This document shows positions 7,217-16,221 of a stretch of DNA of 37,202 nucleotides, in pieces. Each line of letters starts with the position of its first letter. The stretch's first letter is position 1. Source of the stretch: Spirochaetia bacterium (GTDB taxonomy: Bacteria > Spirochaetota > Spirochaetia > Treponematales > Breznakiellaceae); contig BOAV01000014.1 in assembly GCA_026002045.1 (NCBI GenBank), forward strand, positions 1-37,202, read 5' to 3'. Below the pieces are notes generated by a model that was not told the DNA's origin, did no database searches, and saw nothing but the letters and a program-made list of their open reading frames with translations. The position numbers and the translations under genes are program-made.

Positions 7217-10200
7217 CAGAGCGCCTCCCCGGTGTTTGGCGTCAAGGCCGCCGATGCAACGCCTTGATTTTGGGCGTCCTTCTTTGCCTGTTTCCGGGAA
7301 AGCCCTTCGGCAATCCGCTGCCGCCGGGCTTCCGCACGGGCTGCCCGCTTGTCGGAATTCTTGTTGAAAATGTAGTAGATCGTGGGCATCAGGAATAGGG
7401 TCATCAGCGTACCAAAGGAGAGTCCTCCGAGTACGGTCTTGCCGATAGGGGCCGTCATTTCCGAGCCCTCGCCGGGGAAGAATGCCATGGGCACCAGCCC
7501 CAGGATGGTGGTCATGGTGGTCATCAATATGGGCCTGAGCCGACTTCCGGCGGCTTCCACACAGGCGTCGTGGAGACTAAGCCCCCGCTTGCGAAGCATA
7601 TTGGTATAGTCCACCAGGATGATGCCGTTATTCACGATAACCCCAACCAAGACCAGCAGCCCTACCGCGGTCATGATATTGAAGGGCTCCCCGGTTATCA
7701 GGTAGATAGCCACGATGCCGATGAGTGACAGGGGAATCGTAAAGAACACGATGAAGGGGTCCCGGAATGATTCAAAGAGGCTCGCCATAATTCCAAAGAC
7801 CAGGGCAATCGCCACGACGATGATCAGCACGAAGGTCCTCATCAGCTTCATCATCTCCGAGTTGGACCCGGCGTACTCAATGATCACATCATCCTCCGCG
7901 GGGATCTCTGCGGTGATAAGGGCCCGGACCTTTTCTTCCAGGTGGTTTACCCTGGCCCCCGGCACGGCCCCGGCCTTGATATGGATGACCCGGCTCTGGT
8001 TTTCCCGGTTGATGGTCATGGGCCCGGTTCCTTCCACGTAGGAAGCAAAATTGGAAAGGGGCACCCGTCCCGCCATGGCGCTGTTCACAAAGATCTGATC
8101 CAGGGCAGGCCGGGTACTCCGGTCCGCCTCTGCGAGGATCAGCACCACGTCGTAATCTTTACCGCTGCTCTTGTAGCGGGTAGCGGTAACGCCGTCCACC
8201 GCGGCCTTGATCTCGTTGCCCACGGTGTAGGTATTCAGTCCCATGGCGTAGATCCGGTCCCGGTCAATGGCGATCTCAATTTGCGGGAGCCCGTCTTTCA
8301 GGTCAACCTCGGGTTCGGTAACTTCAGGAATATTGTCCCTGAGCAGGGTTGCGATCTTTTCGGCGATAGCTTTGCCCTTTACCAGATCGTCGGTACGGAG
8401 CACGATATCCACGGCGCTGCCCCCGCCCATCATGCCGCCCATCATATTACCACCGCCAAAACTGATACTTACGCCGGGGAATTCATTAACGTGGGCCCGC
8501 ATTTTTGCTTTGATATCCTCGGCGCTGTCTATGCGGTCTTCAAATTTGGGAAGGTTGATCCGCAGGGAGCCTGTATTGCTGCTCCCGCCGCCAAAGCTCA
8601 TCATCCCGCCGCTGCTGCCGGCATTTAAGACCAGCCGGTCATAGCCCTTCACTTCCCGTTCCACAATGCCCTGAATCTGCCGCAGTGTCGCTTCGGTTTC
8701 CGGCAGGGGGGTTCCCATGGGGAGGGTTACGCTGATGGACACGTTATCCTGATCCTGTTCGGGCATAAAGACCCAGCCTATCACCGGGATAAGGGCAACG
8801 CTTCCCACAAGGAGAACTATCAAAAGGCCGATGACAATGGCCTTGTGCCGGAGCACCCGGTCTACCGCTTTCCGGTAGGCATTATCAAGACCGGCAAGAG
8901 CCTTCTCAAAAAAATTGTCTATGGATGCCAGAGGACCCGTCAGGGCCTTCTGTTTCCGGGTAACCAGGGGGAGGTAATGGCTTGAAAGTACCGGCACCAG
9001 GAAGATGGCGATGATCAGCGATGCTGTTAATGAGATAACCACCGTAAAAGCCAGACCGGCAAACATCTCCCCCGCCATTTCCAGCATACTCTGGAACATG
9101 ACCAGCGGTGCGAATACACAGATCGTGGTTAAGGTAGAAGCCGCGATGGCTATCATCATCTCCTGGGTGCCGATTACCGCTGCGGTGGACAATTTGGCCC
9201 CTTTTTCCCGGTAATGGTAAATATTTTCCAATATAACAACGGAGTTATCCACCAGCATCCCGACCCCCAGGATAAGCCCCGCCAGGGTCATCATATTCAG
9301 GGTAAGGCCGGCGAAGTACATCAGCATCATGGCGATAACGATGGACACCGGAATACTGATGCCGATGATAATGGTTGGCTTTATGGACCGCAGAAACAGA
9401 AAGAGGATAACGACTGCCAGGACGGCCCCGGAGATGGCGCTGGAACCAACCTGGCCAATCGAATTTTCGATTTGATCGGTGGTGTTGAACAATTCGGTGA
9501 TCTTGATGTCCTGGGGAATCTCACGGGAGAGCCGTTCCAGCCTTGCCCGCAGATCCTTGGCGGTCTGGACAGAGTTTTTCCCACTCTGCTTTTGCACCGA
9601 CATCTGTACCGCCGGGACGCCGTTTACATAGACCGTACTGGTTTCATCCTTGTAACCGTCAATCACATTGGCTACATCCCGCAGGTATACCGACCGGGGC
9701 GGCTCAATGGCGCCGTTTACCAGGCCGCCGCCCTTATAGGAAATAACCGTGTTCCGCATCTCCTCCAGGGAGGTGTATTCCCCCATGGTGGTAAGGATGT
9801 AGGACAGGCCCCCTTCAGTGATGGTTCCGGCGGCAACCTGCATATTCTGGGCAGCCAGCATCTGCTGGATTTGGGTCACCGTCAGGCCGTAAGCCTCAAG
9901 CCGGCTTTCGGGTATCTCCACCCGGATAATTTTTTCCCGGCCCCCGGATACCGATGCAGTAGCCACCCCCGGCGTCTGCTCAATCCGGGGGATAATCATA
10001 TCTTCGGTGATCTCCCGCAGATCCTCCGCAGAGCGGTTCGGCGCGGTAACCATCAGGCCCATGATGGGAATCATGGAGGGATCAAATTTGAAGATCAGGG
10101 GAGTATCCGCCCCGGTGGGCATATAGTTCCGCACCATTTCCAGGGAGTCCCTGACGGAGTTTGAAGCATCCGCCAGATCCGTCCCATAGGTAAACTGCAT

Positions 10201-10476
10201 GATCACCATACTGCTGCCCTTGGAGGATGTGGAGGTGACCTTTTCAAGGCTGGACACGCTGGACAGGGTCGCCTCCAGGGTCCGGGTAACACTGCGCTCA
10301 ACTTCTTCCGGCCCCGCGCCGCTATAGTTGGTATAAACCACCAGGTACGGGGGGTTTATTTCCGGCATCAGGTCAATGGGCAGGTTCACAAAGGCAAAGA
10401 CCCCCAGCCCGATCAGGAGGACAAAGATAATAAAGATCGTGGTAGGACGACCAACAATTGATTTGGCTAAACTCAT
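7216..10476 (-). CDS. RND-family multidrug efflux inner-membrane pump
   Basis: The 1086-residue protein is a full-length HAE/AcrB-type proton-driven exporter. It has a first membrane helix at about residues 12-32, a large periplasmic loop, the TM4 region GVGMLVDNSVVILENIYHYREKG with the proton-relay Asp, and a second half repeating the layout (GVIVNNGIILVDYTNMLRKRG). A Gly/Met-rich stretch (GGGNMMGGMMGGGS, about residue 690) sits in the second periplasmic loop and is unusual. The C-terminus is basic. An SD AGGAGG lies 5 bases before the ATG. It follows the adaptor gene by 9 bases. Substrate cannot be read from the sequence; heavy metals are less likely because the CusA-type Met pattern is absent. 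Confidence 0.93.
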   Translation of the reverse strand: MSLAKSIVGRPTTIFIIFVLLIGLGVFAFVNLPIDLMPEINPPYLVVYTNYSGAGPEEVERSVTRTLEATLSSVSSLEKVTSTSSKGSSMVIMQFTYGTDLADASNSVRDSLEMVRNYMPTGADTPLIFKFDPSMIPIMGLMVTAPNRSAEDLREITEDMIIPRIEQTPGVATASVSGGREKIIRVEIPESRLEAYGLTVTQIQQMLAAQNMQVAAGTITEGGLSYILTTMGEYTSLEEMRNTVISYKGGGLVNGAIEPPRSVYLRDVANVIDGYKDETSTVYVNGVPAVQMSVQKQSGKNSVQTAKDLRARLERLSREIPQDIKITELFNTTDQIENSIGQVGSSAISGAVLAVVILFLFLRSIKPTIIIGISIPVSIVIAMMLMYFAGLTLNMMTLAGLILGVGMLVDNSVVILENIYHYREKGAKLSTAAVIGTQEMMIAIAASTLTTICVFAPLVMFQSMLEMAGEMFAGLAFTVVISLTASLIIAIFLVPVLSSHYLPLVTRKQKALTGPLASIDNFFEKALAGLDNAYRKAVDRVLRHKAIVIGLLIVLLVGSVALIPVIGWVFMPEQDQDNVSISVTLPMGTPLPETEATLRQIQGIVEREVKGYDRLVLNAGSSGGMMSFGGGSSNTGSLRINLPKFEDRIDSAEDIKAKMRAHVNEFPGVSISFGGGNMMGGMMGGGSAVDIVLRTDDLVKGKAIAEKIATLLRDNIPEVTEPEVDLKDGLPQIEIAIDRDRIYAMGLNTYTVGNEIKAAVDGVTATRYKSSGKDYDVVLILAEADRSTRPALDQIFVNSAMAGRVPLSNFASYVEGTGPMTINRENQSRVIHIKAGAVPGARVNHLEEKVRALITAEIPAEDDVIIEYAGSNSEMMKLMRTFVLIIVVAIALVFGIMASLFESFRDPFIVFFTIPLSLIGIVAIYLITGEPFNIMTAVGLLVLVGVIVNNGIILVDYTNMLRKRGLSLHDACVEAAGSRLRPILMTTMTTILGLVPMAFFPGEGSEMTAPIGKTVLGGLSFGTLMTLFLMPTIYYIFNKNSDKRAARAEARRQRIAEGLSRKQAKKDAQNQGVASAALTPNTGEAL

Positions 10477-10485
10477 GCTATCCTC

Positions 10486-11532
10486 CTACTTCGCATCGGA
10501 AGTATTGATGGCGGGTCCCAAGGGCGCAACCCGTTCAACGATGTTAATACGGGAGCCGTCTTCCAAAAGACTCTGGCCCTTGATGATAATTTCTTCATTG
10601 GGGCTCAGTCCCTTCTGAATTTCCAGTACCCCGTCAATATTAATACCGGGGGTCACTACTTTCTGCCGGGCTATGGCAACGCCGGGTATTTTCGGATCGT
10701 TTGCCACCACAAAGACATAGTTTTCCCCAAAACGCTGAATCATGGCGCTGGCGGGAATTTTGACGATATTTTCCTTAAATTCGGTGATGATCCGCACCTT
10801 GGCGAACATCCCCGCCTTAAGCCGGGAACCGGTGTTCTCCACATTCACCCGGATCTCCATGGTCCGGGAAGCAGTATCCACCGTGGGGGCTATTTCGCGG
10901 ATTGCCCCCCGGAAAACCTCTCCGGGGTATGCGTCCAGGGTAATCTCGCAGGGCTGGTTCATGCTTATACGGGAAATAAAGCGCTCCGCCACATAGAGCC
11001 GTATCTCCAGGGCGTTGCTGCTGGAAATCCGGGCAAGGGGCGCCGCCTGACTGACGGTCATCCCAAGCTGGGCGGGCAGGGCCACAACGGTCCCCGCAAT
11101 AGGCGCACGGACAATGCTGGCCACAAAGTTCATCCCCGGCCGGGAGGGGTCGATGGACACAAGGGCATCCCCCCTATTGACCCGGTCCCCCACGGAAACG
11201 TAGAGGCGGTTTACCTTGCCATACTGAACTTCCGTATAGGCATCCACCGTGGAGCCGGAGATGATATCCCCCGCAAGGGAAAGGTAATCCCGGATCTGCC
11301 CCTGGGCGGCGGCAGTGGTATTTACCGCAAACACCGGCACGGCGGGTGCAGCGTCGGCAGTTACCGCCGCCTTATTGGAACCGGCATTTCCGCCGCTAAT
11401 ACGATCGCAGCCGGAAAGCAGGATCAGCCCTACAAGGCCGAACACCACAGCCACAACACGGGCGGCTTTCAGCCACTCTGCCATTTGCATTCGGCAATGT
11501 ATTTTCTTTCTATTATCAACTGTAAGTTTCAT
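10486..11532 (-). CDS. RND efflux periplasmic adaptor (membrane fusion protein), lipoprotein
   Basis: The adaptor links the RND pump to the outer-membrane channel. The N-terminus carries a basic stretch, a hydrophobic segment and a lipobox LLSGC (Cys about 42). A barrel-sandwich half-motif follows (VNRLYVSVGDRVNRGDALVSID), then the second lipoyl half (IVRAPIAGTVVALPAQLGMTVS), the beta-barrel (DAYPGEVFRGAIREIAPTVDTASRTMEIRV) and a membrane-proximal domain. The coiled-coil hairpin is very short, as in compact MFPs. The ATG overlaps the TolC-like stop by 4 bases, and GAGGAG lies 6 bases upstream. The long basic N-terminus before the signal is slightly unusual. Confidence 0.92.
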   Translation of the reverse strand: MKLTVDNRKKIHCRMQMAEWLKAARVVAVVFGLVGLILLSGCDRISGGNAGSNKAAVTADAAPAVPVFAVNTTAAAQGQIRDYLSLAGDIISGSTVDAYTEVQYGKVNRLYVSVGDRVNRGDALVSIDPSRPGMNFVASIVRAPIAGTVVALPAQLGMTVSQAAPLARISSSNALEIRLYVAERFISRISMNQPCEITLDAYPGEVFRGAIREIAPTVDTASRTMEIRVNVENTGSRLKAGMFAKVRIITEFKENIVKIPASAMIQRFGENYVFVVANDPKIPGVAIARQKVVTPGINIDGVLEIQKGLSPNEEIIIKGQSLLEDGSRINIVERVAPLGPAINTSDAK

Positions 11533-13043
11533 TCCGCACTCCTCGACAAAGTTCCAAAGGGAACACCAATGGCATATTCAAGGTCAATAAGACCGTTAAG
11601 GTAATTAAAATACTGTTCAAGGACCCCAACACGGGCCCGGCTCAGTTCCAACTGCGCGTTTTGTACCTGTAGAAAATCCTGCTGCCCCGCCCGGTACGCC
11701 TGTTCCGTAGACTGGTAGGACTGCTGCGCCATATCCACCGTGCGGTTCTGGGCTTCCCGTGTCGTCCTGATCCGTTCCAGGGACAGGACCGTATTGTAGA
11801 CTTCCAGTTCCGTCCCCCGGATCGCCTGGGTAAGCCCGATGGAGGTGGTTTTTATGTTGTTATCCAGATCCTTAACTCCCTGCCATTCCTTTGCGAAAGG
11901 GAGGACGGAGTTGATGCTCCAACCCAAAGTGATGGAAAAGGCGCCCCTATCCATCCAGTCTTTCGTCCAATCATCCTTATCCCAGGTATCCTTGTCAAAG
12001 AGATCCTTCGCAAACGTGGGCTGCCAAGTCCAGCCAAGCCTGAGATAGGGGGTCCGCTGCTGCAACATTTGGGCTGTCCGCTGGCTTTGCATGGTAAGGA
12101 TGTTCGCCTTGAGTTCCAGAATGTCCGGCTTGTTCCGGGAGGCTTTGGAAATAAGATCCGCCACATCCAGGGGAATATCCCCCGGCTCCCCTTCCACGCT
12201 TACCAGTTCAAATTCCGTATCGTAGGGCAGGCCCAGGCTCATGGCAAAATTGGCCTGGGCCATTTTGAGGCCGCTTTCCATCTGATCGATATTGGGCTGC
12301 ATGTTTGCCAGAGACACCTGAGCCTGGAGCAGGGTTAGCTGGGGGGCAAGGCCGGCGCGGTAATTCGCCTGGGCCATATCAACCTGCCGCTGGGCCGATG
12401 CAACGCTTTCCTGCAAAAGGGCCGCATTCTCCTGAAGCAGGAGTATCTGGTAATAGGCCTTCCGCACATCCCGTTCGGTCTGAATTTTTGCCTTTTCGTA
12501 GGTAAGCACCCCCGCCTGATAATTCCGCCTGATAGTCTGTATACCCGCCCCAAGAGCGGCGGTCAGGGTGAGGGTCGCCGAGAAGTTCCCCACGAAAGCC
12601 CATTGGGGAACGTCTACAGAATAGGGAGATACCCCGTATATTTTTCCCTCGGGTATACCCATAGCCGGAGGGAAAATAGACGCCAGATCAATCGGAATGT
12701 TTACGCTGGTAGTACTTGCCTCATTGGTCCGGTTAAGGGTCCCGCTCACGGACAAATCCGGCAGGAACTGGTTCCACACCAATTTGGACGCCCGCTTTTT
12801 GGTGTCCAGCGCCACCCGGCCCGATTCCAGGCTGAGGTTGTTTTTGATGGCCAGATCCACCGCCTCGTCCATGGTGAGCCGTTTCTTTGCCGCCGCGGAC
12901 GCCGTGTTCCCGGCCTCCTGCGCGGCGGCCTGTTCGGCAGTCACCAGGGAAGCGCAGAAAAGTGCCCCCAGCAGAAAGATCCGCAGGGAAAAACCGGGCC
13001 GAAAAAGCCCACTTCCCCTGCTCCGTACATTTTGTCTCATCAT
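11529..13043 (-). CDS. TolC-like outer-membrane efflux protein
   Basis: The 504-residue protein has a signal peptide (cleavage near AEQAAAQEA) and two OEP repeats typical of TolC channels: LTMDEAVDLAIKNNLSLES early, then long helical segments (DMAQANYRAGLAPQLTLLQAQ, and TVDMAQQSYQSTEQAYRAGQ with LQVQNAQLELSRARV). A Trp/Asp/Lys-rich insertion (FAKDLFDKDTWDKDDWTKDW, about residues 345-370) is distinctive and probably a surface loop. An SD GGAG lies 7 bases before the ATG. It is the first structural gene of the efflux operon, 184 bases downstream of the double-TetR gene. Confidence 0.92.
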   Translation of the reverse strand: MMRQNVRSRGSGLFRPGFSLRIFLLGALFCASLVTAEQAAAQEAGNTASAAAKKRLTMDEAVDLAIKNNLSLESGRVALDTKKRASKLVWNQFLPDLSVSGTLNRTNEASTTSVNIPIDLASIFPPAMGIPEGKIYGVSPYSVDVPQWAFVGNFSATLTLTAALGAGIQTIRRNYQAGVLTYEKAKIQTERDVRKAYYQILLLQENAALLQESVASAQRQVDMAQANYRAGLAPQLTLLQAQVSLANMQPNIDQMESGLKMAQANFAMSLGLPYDTEFELVSVEGEPGDIPLDVADLISKASRNKPDILELKANILTMQSQRTAQMLQQRTPYLRLGWTWQPTFAKDLFDKDTWDKDDWTKDWMDRGAFSITLGWSINSVLPFAKEWQGVKDLDNNIKTTSIGLTQAIRGTELEVYNTVLSLERIRTTREAQNRTVDMAQQSYQSTEQAYRAGQQDFLQVQNAQLELSRARVGVLEQYFNYLNGLIDLEYAIGVPFGTLSRSAE

Positions 13044-13177
13044 AAGACAACTCCTTCAGCATATCCGCCTACAGGCGTTGATATGCCTTGACTGTGGAAA
13101 ACGTGTAAAAACACCGAATTCCCCTGGCCAATGCCATTACATGGCTTAAAATATGGCCCGCAATACGCGCGGCCCTT

Positions 13178-13194
13178 AACGGCTTCTTGCCGTT
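13178..13194. repeat. small hairpin between tetR and the efflux operon
   Basis: AACGGC and GCCGTT are separated by 5 bases. There is no U-run on either side, so it is at most a weak terminator or a protein site. The rest of 13044-13227 shows no gene. Confidence 0.35.
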
Positions 13195-13227
13195 TGTTGC
13201 CATAAATTAGAATATACTGTATTTGTT

Positions 13228-14523
13228 TCATATATCAAAACCTTTTAAGCCCGTGGCGATAAAACGGAATAAAATACGGAAACTGTCGTTGGAGATTTCC
13301 GTAAAAACAAAGGACCGTAAAGGTTCGGGGTACTTCTCCCCAGCACGGAAATGGGGCATCCGCGGCCCTCCCCCCGCCGGATGTGGACACCTGATTAAGG
13401 TATTTACGATGAGAAAGAGGATCCACTGGACGATCCAGTCCGCCGGGGTTTCTACCTCGGCATCGGCGCTGTCATTCGGCCCCTCTTTAAATGCTTCGAG
13501 CTTTATGTTTTTTATGGACCGAAAGAGATGAACGGGAAAGGCATAATGGCCCAAATCGAGCCGCCGGGTTCTGATCCAGTCCAGGGTCACCAGGATTTCC
13601 GGCCGGGAACGGAGGTAATCGGCAATGGAAATGATCGCCAGATAGAGCTGTTCCTCGGGCACCGAGGAGGCCTTGATGTTCAGCTCGGCGTAATTGATGA
13701 TCCGGCCAAATTCGGCCAAAAAAAGCTGGGCCAGCATATCCTGCTTGCTCTTAAAGTGGGCATAGAGGCCGCTCTTGGAGAGGCCCGAACGCCGGGCAAC
13801 CATTTCCATGGAGGCGTTCCAGGGCCCCGCTTCCGCAACCGCCCCGGCCACCGCCCGCAGCAGATCATTTTCCCTGGTATTTTCGTAGACCGTTCCGGCG
13901 GACCGCCGTTCCAGATCCCCATAATCAATAGCCGCCAGCCGATCCCCCGCAAGCCCCAGGCCATAAGCAATCCGCTCTTCCACCGAAGCAAGGGCCTGCT
14001 GAACCTGCGCTTCCGAAGGAATTTCATCCGGCTTATGCCCGTAACGGTGAAAATGGGCAATCCAGAAAGTCAGGGAGACCACGCTTAACTGCAGCCGGGA
14101 AGGATAGACGGCAAAATCCTTTTCTTCAAACTGAATCATCTTCCGGATGTCCACCCCGCGGACCGTCATCTGTTCCACTACGGCGCCCATTTCCCGGCTG
14201 CCGTACACCTGAATCAGGGAGAAAATAAATGCGTCCTTATTTCGGATATAATATTCAGCGATCCGCCGCACCATAATGTAGTGCTTTTCATTTTGATTCG
14301 TTACGGTGAGGGCCCTTTCATAATCGGCCTTGATAAAGGCCGTATAATCATCAAAATAACTGGTATACATGGCGTCCAGCAGGGCCTGTTTGTCCTTAAA
14401 GTGCCGGTACAGGGCGGGCTTACTGACCCCCAGTTCCCGGGCAAGATCGGTGAGGCTGATAGTTTGATACAGTTCACGGCCCCAAACTTTGAAAGCCGCC
14501 TTGATTATATCCGCATTAGTCAT
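13228..14523 (-). CDS. tandem double TetR-family regulator
   Basis: Two complete TetR-type units are joined in one 431-residue chain. The first helix-turn-helix reads ISLTDLARELGVSKPALYRHFKDKQALLDAMY (about residues 22-52). The second reads NASMEMVARRSGLSKSGLYAHFKSKQDMLAQLF (about 232-264). Each is followed by a helical ligand/dimer-type domain. A normal TetR protein has about 200 residues and dimerises; this one could act as a built-in pseudo-dimer or read two different half-sites. I chose the ATG at 14523 (MTNADIIKAAFKVWG), 17 residues inside the longest frame, because it starts the canonical helix. The efflux operon lies directly downstream in the same direction. A TetR-like palindrome at 14581-14600 suggests autoregulation. 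Confidence 0.85.
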   Translation of the reverse strand: MTNADIIKAAFKVWGRELYQTISLTDLARELGVSKPALYRHFKDKQALLDAMYTSYFDDYTAFIKADYERALTVTNQNEKHYIMVRRIAEYYIRNKDAFIFSLIQVYGSREMGAVVEQMTVRGVDIRKMIQFEEKDFAVYPSRLQLSVVSLTFWIAHFHRYGHKPDEIPSEAQVQQALASVEERIAYGLGLAGDRLAAIDYGDLERRSAGTVYENTRENDLLRAVAGAVAEAGPWNASMEMVARRSGLSKSGLYAHFKSKQDMLAQLFLAEFGRIINYAELNIKASSVPEEQLYLAIISIADYLRSRPEILVTLDWIRTRRLDLGHYAFPVHLFRSIKNIKLEAFKEGPNDSADAEVETPADWIVQWILFLIVNTLIRCPHPAGGGPRMPHFRAGEKYPEPLRSFVFTEISNDSFRILFRFIATGLKGFDI

Positions 14524-14580
14524 TACACTGATTCTCGCTACCCATTCCTGATTTTGCGGTTTGGCCCAGGCCAACCGTAA

Positions 14581-14600
14581 GTTACCGACCGTTCGTTAAC
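14581..14600. promoter_or_regulatory. TetR-type operator upstream of the double-TetR gene
   Basis: The 20-bp sequence GTTACCGACCGTTCGTTAAC is an imperfect palindrome, with 8 of 10 pairs matching between the half-sites. It resembles classic TetR-family operators of the ACCGACCGGTCGGT kind and lies 58 bases before the chosen start codon. Confidence 0.6.
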
Positions 14601-14872
14601 ATAAAGATAACCATTCACCGTAAAAAAGGCAACAGGTAGGAGAAAAAGTTTACCAAAATTTAACTTTTTAAACGAAATTGACGCCAGGCGCCTTTGTGCG
14701 GCCTTGAGGCCGGGTTCAAAGGCCGGATGGAACTGTTTGCCCTTTTCGATAAGGGCGGTGATATCGTTCCGGAAGGCCTTGAAACTACTGTAAAACACTC
14801 ATTTAGAGACGTATTTTTTCTGCAAAATGACTTTTCCGACAGTCTGGTTAAATGCCGTCAAAAAACAGCTAC
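14601..14872. other. intergenic region without a supported gene
   Basis: A minus-strand frame of 86 codons crosses this region but has a non-ATG start, no ribosome binding site and no recognisable domain. I see no RNA gene here. Confidence 0.4.
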
Positions 14873-14904
14873 GAAGCGCCGCGCACGGATGCGCGGCGTG
14901 CTTC
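14873..14904. terminator. terminator-like GC-rich hairpin
   Basis: GAAGC-GCCGCGCA and TGCGCGGC-GT-GCTTC pair around CGGA with a 2-base bulge. A T-run follows on each strand (immediately on plus; about 7 bases away on minus). It probably ends the lipoprotein transcript from the minus strand and may work both ways. Confidence 0.6.
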
Positions 14905-14919
14905 TTTTGAACAATGTTT

Positions 14920-15219
14920 TTACCTTCCGGTATAAACAATTTTTCCTGTTGGGTACGTACCAAACGCCATTTCTACCTCAATAAAAAGAATTTCCGTCAT
15001 TCCTTCGGCTTGCATTCGTTGCACCAACGCTTCTGCTCCGAGCCATTTGCTCGATTTGAAGGATTTTGTAGCGGATACTAATTGATCCCTACTAACCGGC
15101 GTTTGATTTGCCTGAAAAGGCAAAGCGGTTACACACCCGCTTAAGATTAACCCGAATGTCAGCGCCATGCCAAACATTCCAATTCTGAGCATTTTGCTCC
15201 ACTTTTTTGTAGTTTTCAT
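14920..15219 (-). CDS. small lipoprotein, unknown function
   Basis: The 99-residue product starts MKTTKKWSKMLRIGMFGMALTFG and has the lipobox ILSGC (Cys about 28). The mature part (VSRDQLVSATKSFKSSKWLGAEALVQRMQ … GTYPTGKIVYTGR) is not a family I recognise. The ATG at 15219 has a strong GGAGG 5 bases upstream; an earlier in-frame start at 15231 would overlap that site. It should be membrane-anchored. It stands alone, followed by a hairpin terminator at 14873-14904. Confidence 0.75.
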   Translation of the reverse strand: MKTTKKWSKMLRIGMFGMALTFGLILSGCVTALPFQANQTPVSRDQLVSATKSFKSSKWLGAEALVQRMQAEGMTEILFIEVEMAFGTYPTGKIVYTGR

Positions 15220-15295
15220 AACTACCTCCAAAAATTATTAAAACCTCATACGAGATTTCTACAAATATAAAAAAGACGGCCCCGGTTCAAACTAT

Positions 15296-15475
15296 TCACG
15301 ATAGTTTTATTTCCTTATGGAAATCCCTATCTTGAACTTCCCTTCCGTCCCTTTTCGGACAAGCCTTTTCCGGCTGCTTGACCGTTTCAGCGATTTTTAC
15401 AACCAACTCCTTATCCGCCTCAGCCAGACGATGAAAACCTGACCATAATCTCGCTATTTTGGCGTTTTCCGTCAT
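15296..15475 (-). CDS. small helical protein (59 aa) resembling XRE-regulator tails
   Basis: An ATG at 15475 with AAGGAGA upstream opens a 59-residue frame beginning MTENAKIARLWSGFHRLAEAD and ending EIKLS. The segment IARLWSGFHRLAEADKELVVKIAETV has the same pattern as FTKLVGLFKELPPKYQEVVYQMIEVL at the end of the divergent XRE protein, so it looks like a free-standing copy of that helical C-terminal tail. It could modulate the XRE protein by hetero-oligomerisation; this is inference. The start is 115 bases from the divergent XRE gene. Confidence 0.6.
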   Translation of the reverse strand: MTENAKIARLWSGFHRLAEADKELVVKIAETVKQPEKACPKRDGREVQDRDFHKEIKLS

Positions 15476-15562
15476 GGATTCTCATCTCCTTAATGGTTAT
15501 TTTATGATTATTAAAACATTATTATATAATCACGTCAAGTACAAAATAAGAATGCTTGTAGA

Positions 15563-15581
15563 ATAATCTTTACAAGATTAT
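15563..15581. promoter_or_regulatory. palindrome upstream of the XRE gene
   Basis: ATAATCTT and AAGATTAT flank TAC. A second overlapping pair, CTTGTA (15555-15560) and TACAAG (15571-15576), is present. The site lies between divergent genes, 10 bases before the XRE start, and is a plausible operator. Confidence 0.55.
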
Positions 15582-15590
15582 ATTGAGGGC

Positions 15591-15920
15591 ATGGGCGAGT
15601 TGATTAATCAGCGGGTAAAACAGGTTCGGGAAGCCCTGGAATTATCGCAAAGGAATTTTTCTACTATTTTATCCCTTTCCAGTAGTTACATAGCGGGGGT
15701 TGAAACAGATGTCCGCAAGGTAAACGGCCGCCTCATCAAGCTCATCGTGTCCGAATTTGGGGTGAACGAGACCTGGTTGTGTACCGGAGAGGGGGAGATA
15801 TTCGTCCAAAACCCCGACGAAAAGTTTACCAAATTAGTCGGCTTATTTAAGGAACTGCCGCCCAAGTATCAGGAAGTGGTGTACCAGATGATTGAGGTGC
15901 TGCTCAGGGTGAAGGAGTAA
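15591..15920 (+). CDS. XRE-family helix-turn-helix regulator
   Basis: The 109-residue protein carries an N-terminal HTH_3-type domain (VKQVREALELSQRNFSTILSLSSSYIAGVET, about residues 8-38), the WLCTGEGEIF segment common in phage-like repressors, and a helical tail (FTKLVGLFKELPPKYQEVVYQMIEVLL). It heads the AT-rich TA island. Its last 119 coding bases are repeated, in whole or part, at 16520-16599 and 17376-17494. No strong SD is visible (TTGAGGGC before ATG). Autoregulation through the palindrome at 15563-15581 is likely but unproven. Confidence 0.85.
   Translation: MGELINQRVKQVREALELSQRNFSTILSLSSSYIAGVETDVRKVNGRLIKLIVSEFGVNETWLCTGEGEIFVQNPDEKFTKLVGLFKELPPKYQEVVYQMIEVLLRVKE
15799..15917 (+). 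repeat. XRE-tail repeat, copy 1 (inside the gene)
   Basis: This 119-bp segment is the 3' end of the XRE gene. Copy 3 at 17376-17494 differs at only about two positions, and copy 2 at 16520-16599 is a diverged 80-bp part. It is the only copy attached to an intact HTH gene. Confidence 0.9.
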
Positions 15921-15978
15921 GGCAAAATAGGTTGAATTTTACCTAGCCCTGTTATATGATTTAAATCAGGAGGCTCCC

Positions 15979-16221
15979 ATGAAAATTGATACTGCCAACA
16001 TGCTTTCCATTTCCGAGGCCAACCAGAACTTCTCCAAAGTTACCCGAATGGTCGATACAAACGGCTCCGCGATCATTCTGAAAAACAATGTGCCCCAATA
16101 CATGGTTATCCCCTTCAAGACTGCGGAACAGGCACAAGTCCTGGCAGACGGGGAACTATTCGCCCTTTCCGCTAAACTGATGGAACAAAACAAAAAAGTC
16201 TATGAGGAATTGGCTAAGTGA
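15979..16221 (+). CDS. Phd/YefM-family antitoxin
   Basis: The 80-residue protein has the Phd fold pattern SISEANQNFSKVTRMVDTNGSAIILKNNVPQYMVIPF, followed by a helical toxin-binding tail. A strong AGGAGG lies 7 bases before the ATG. It overlaps the Doc-type toxin gene by 4 bases (GTGA). It should repress its own promoter and neutralise Doc. Because the Doc partner has lost its active site (see 16218-16532), the antitoxin may no longer be under selection as an antidote. Confidence 0.88.
   Translation: MKIDTANMLSISEANQNFSKVTRMVDTNGSAIILKNNVPQYMVIPFKTAEQAQVLADGELFALSAKLMEQNKKVYEELAK

Noticed and set aside
9214..10164. 316-codon plus-strand frame opposite the RND pump
   Set aside because: It is antisense to a clear RND gene; its Gly/His/Asp-rich composition is typical of a shadow frame.
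14538..14798. 86-codon minus-strand frame upstream of the double-TetR gene
   Set aside because: It has a non-ATG start, no SD and no domain, and it covers the TetR operator region.
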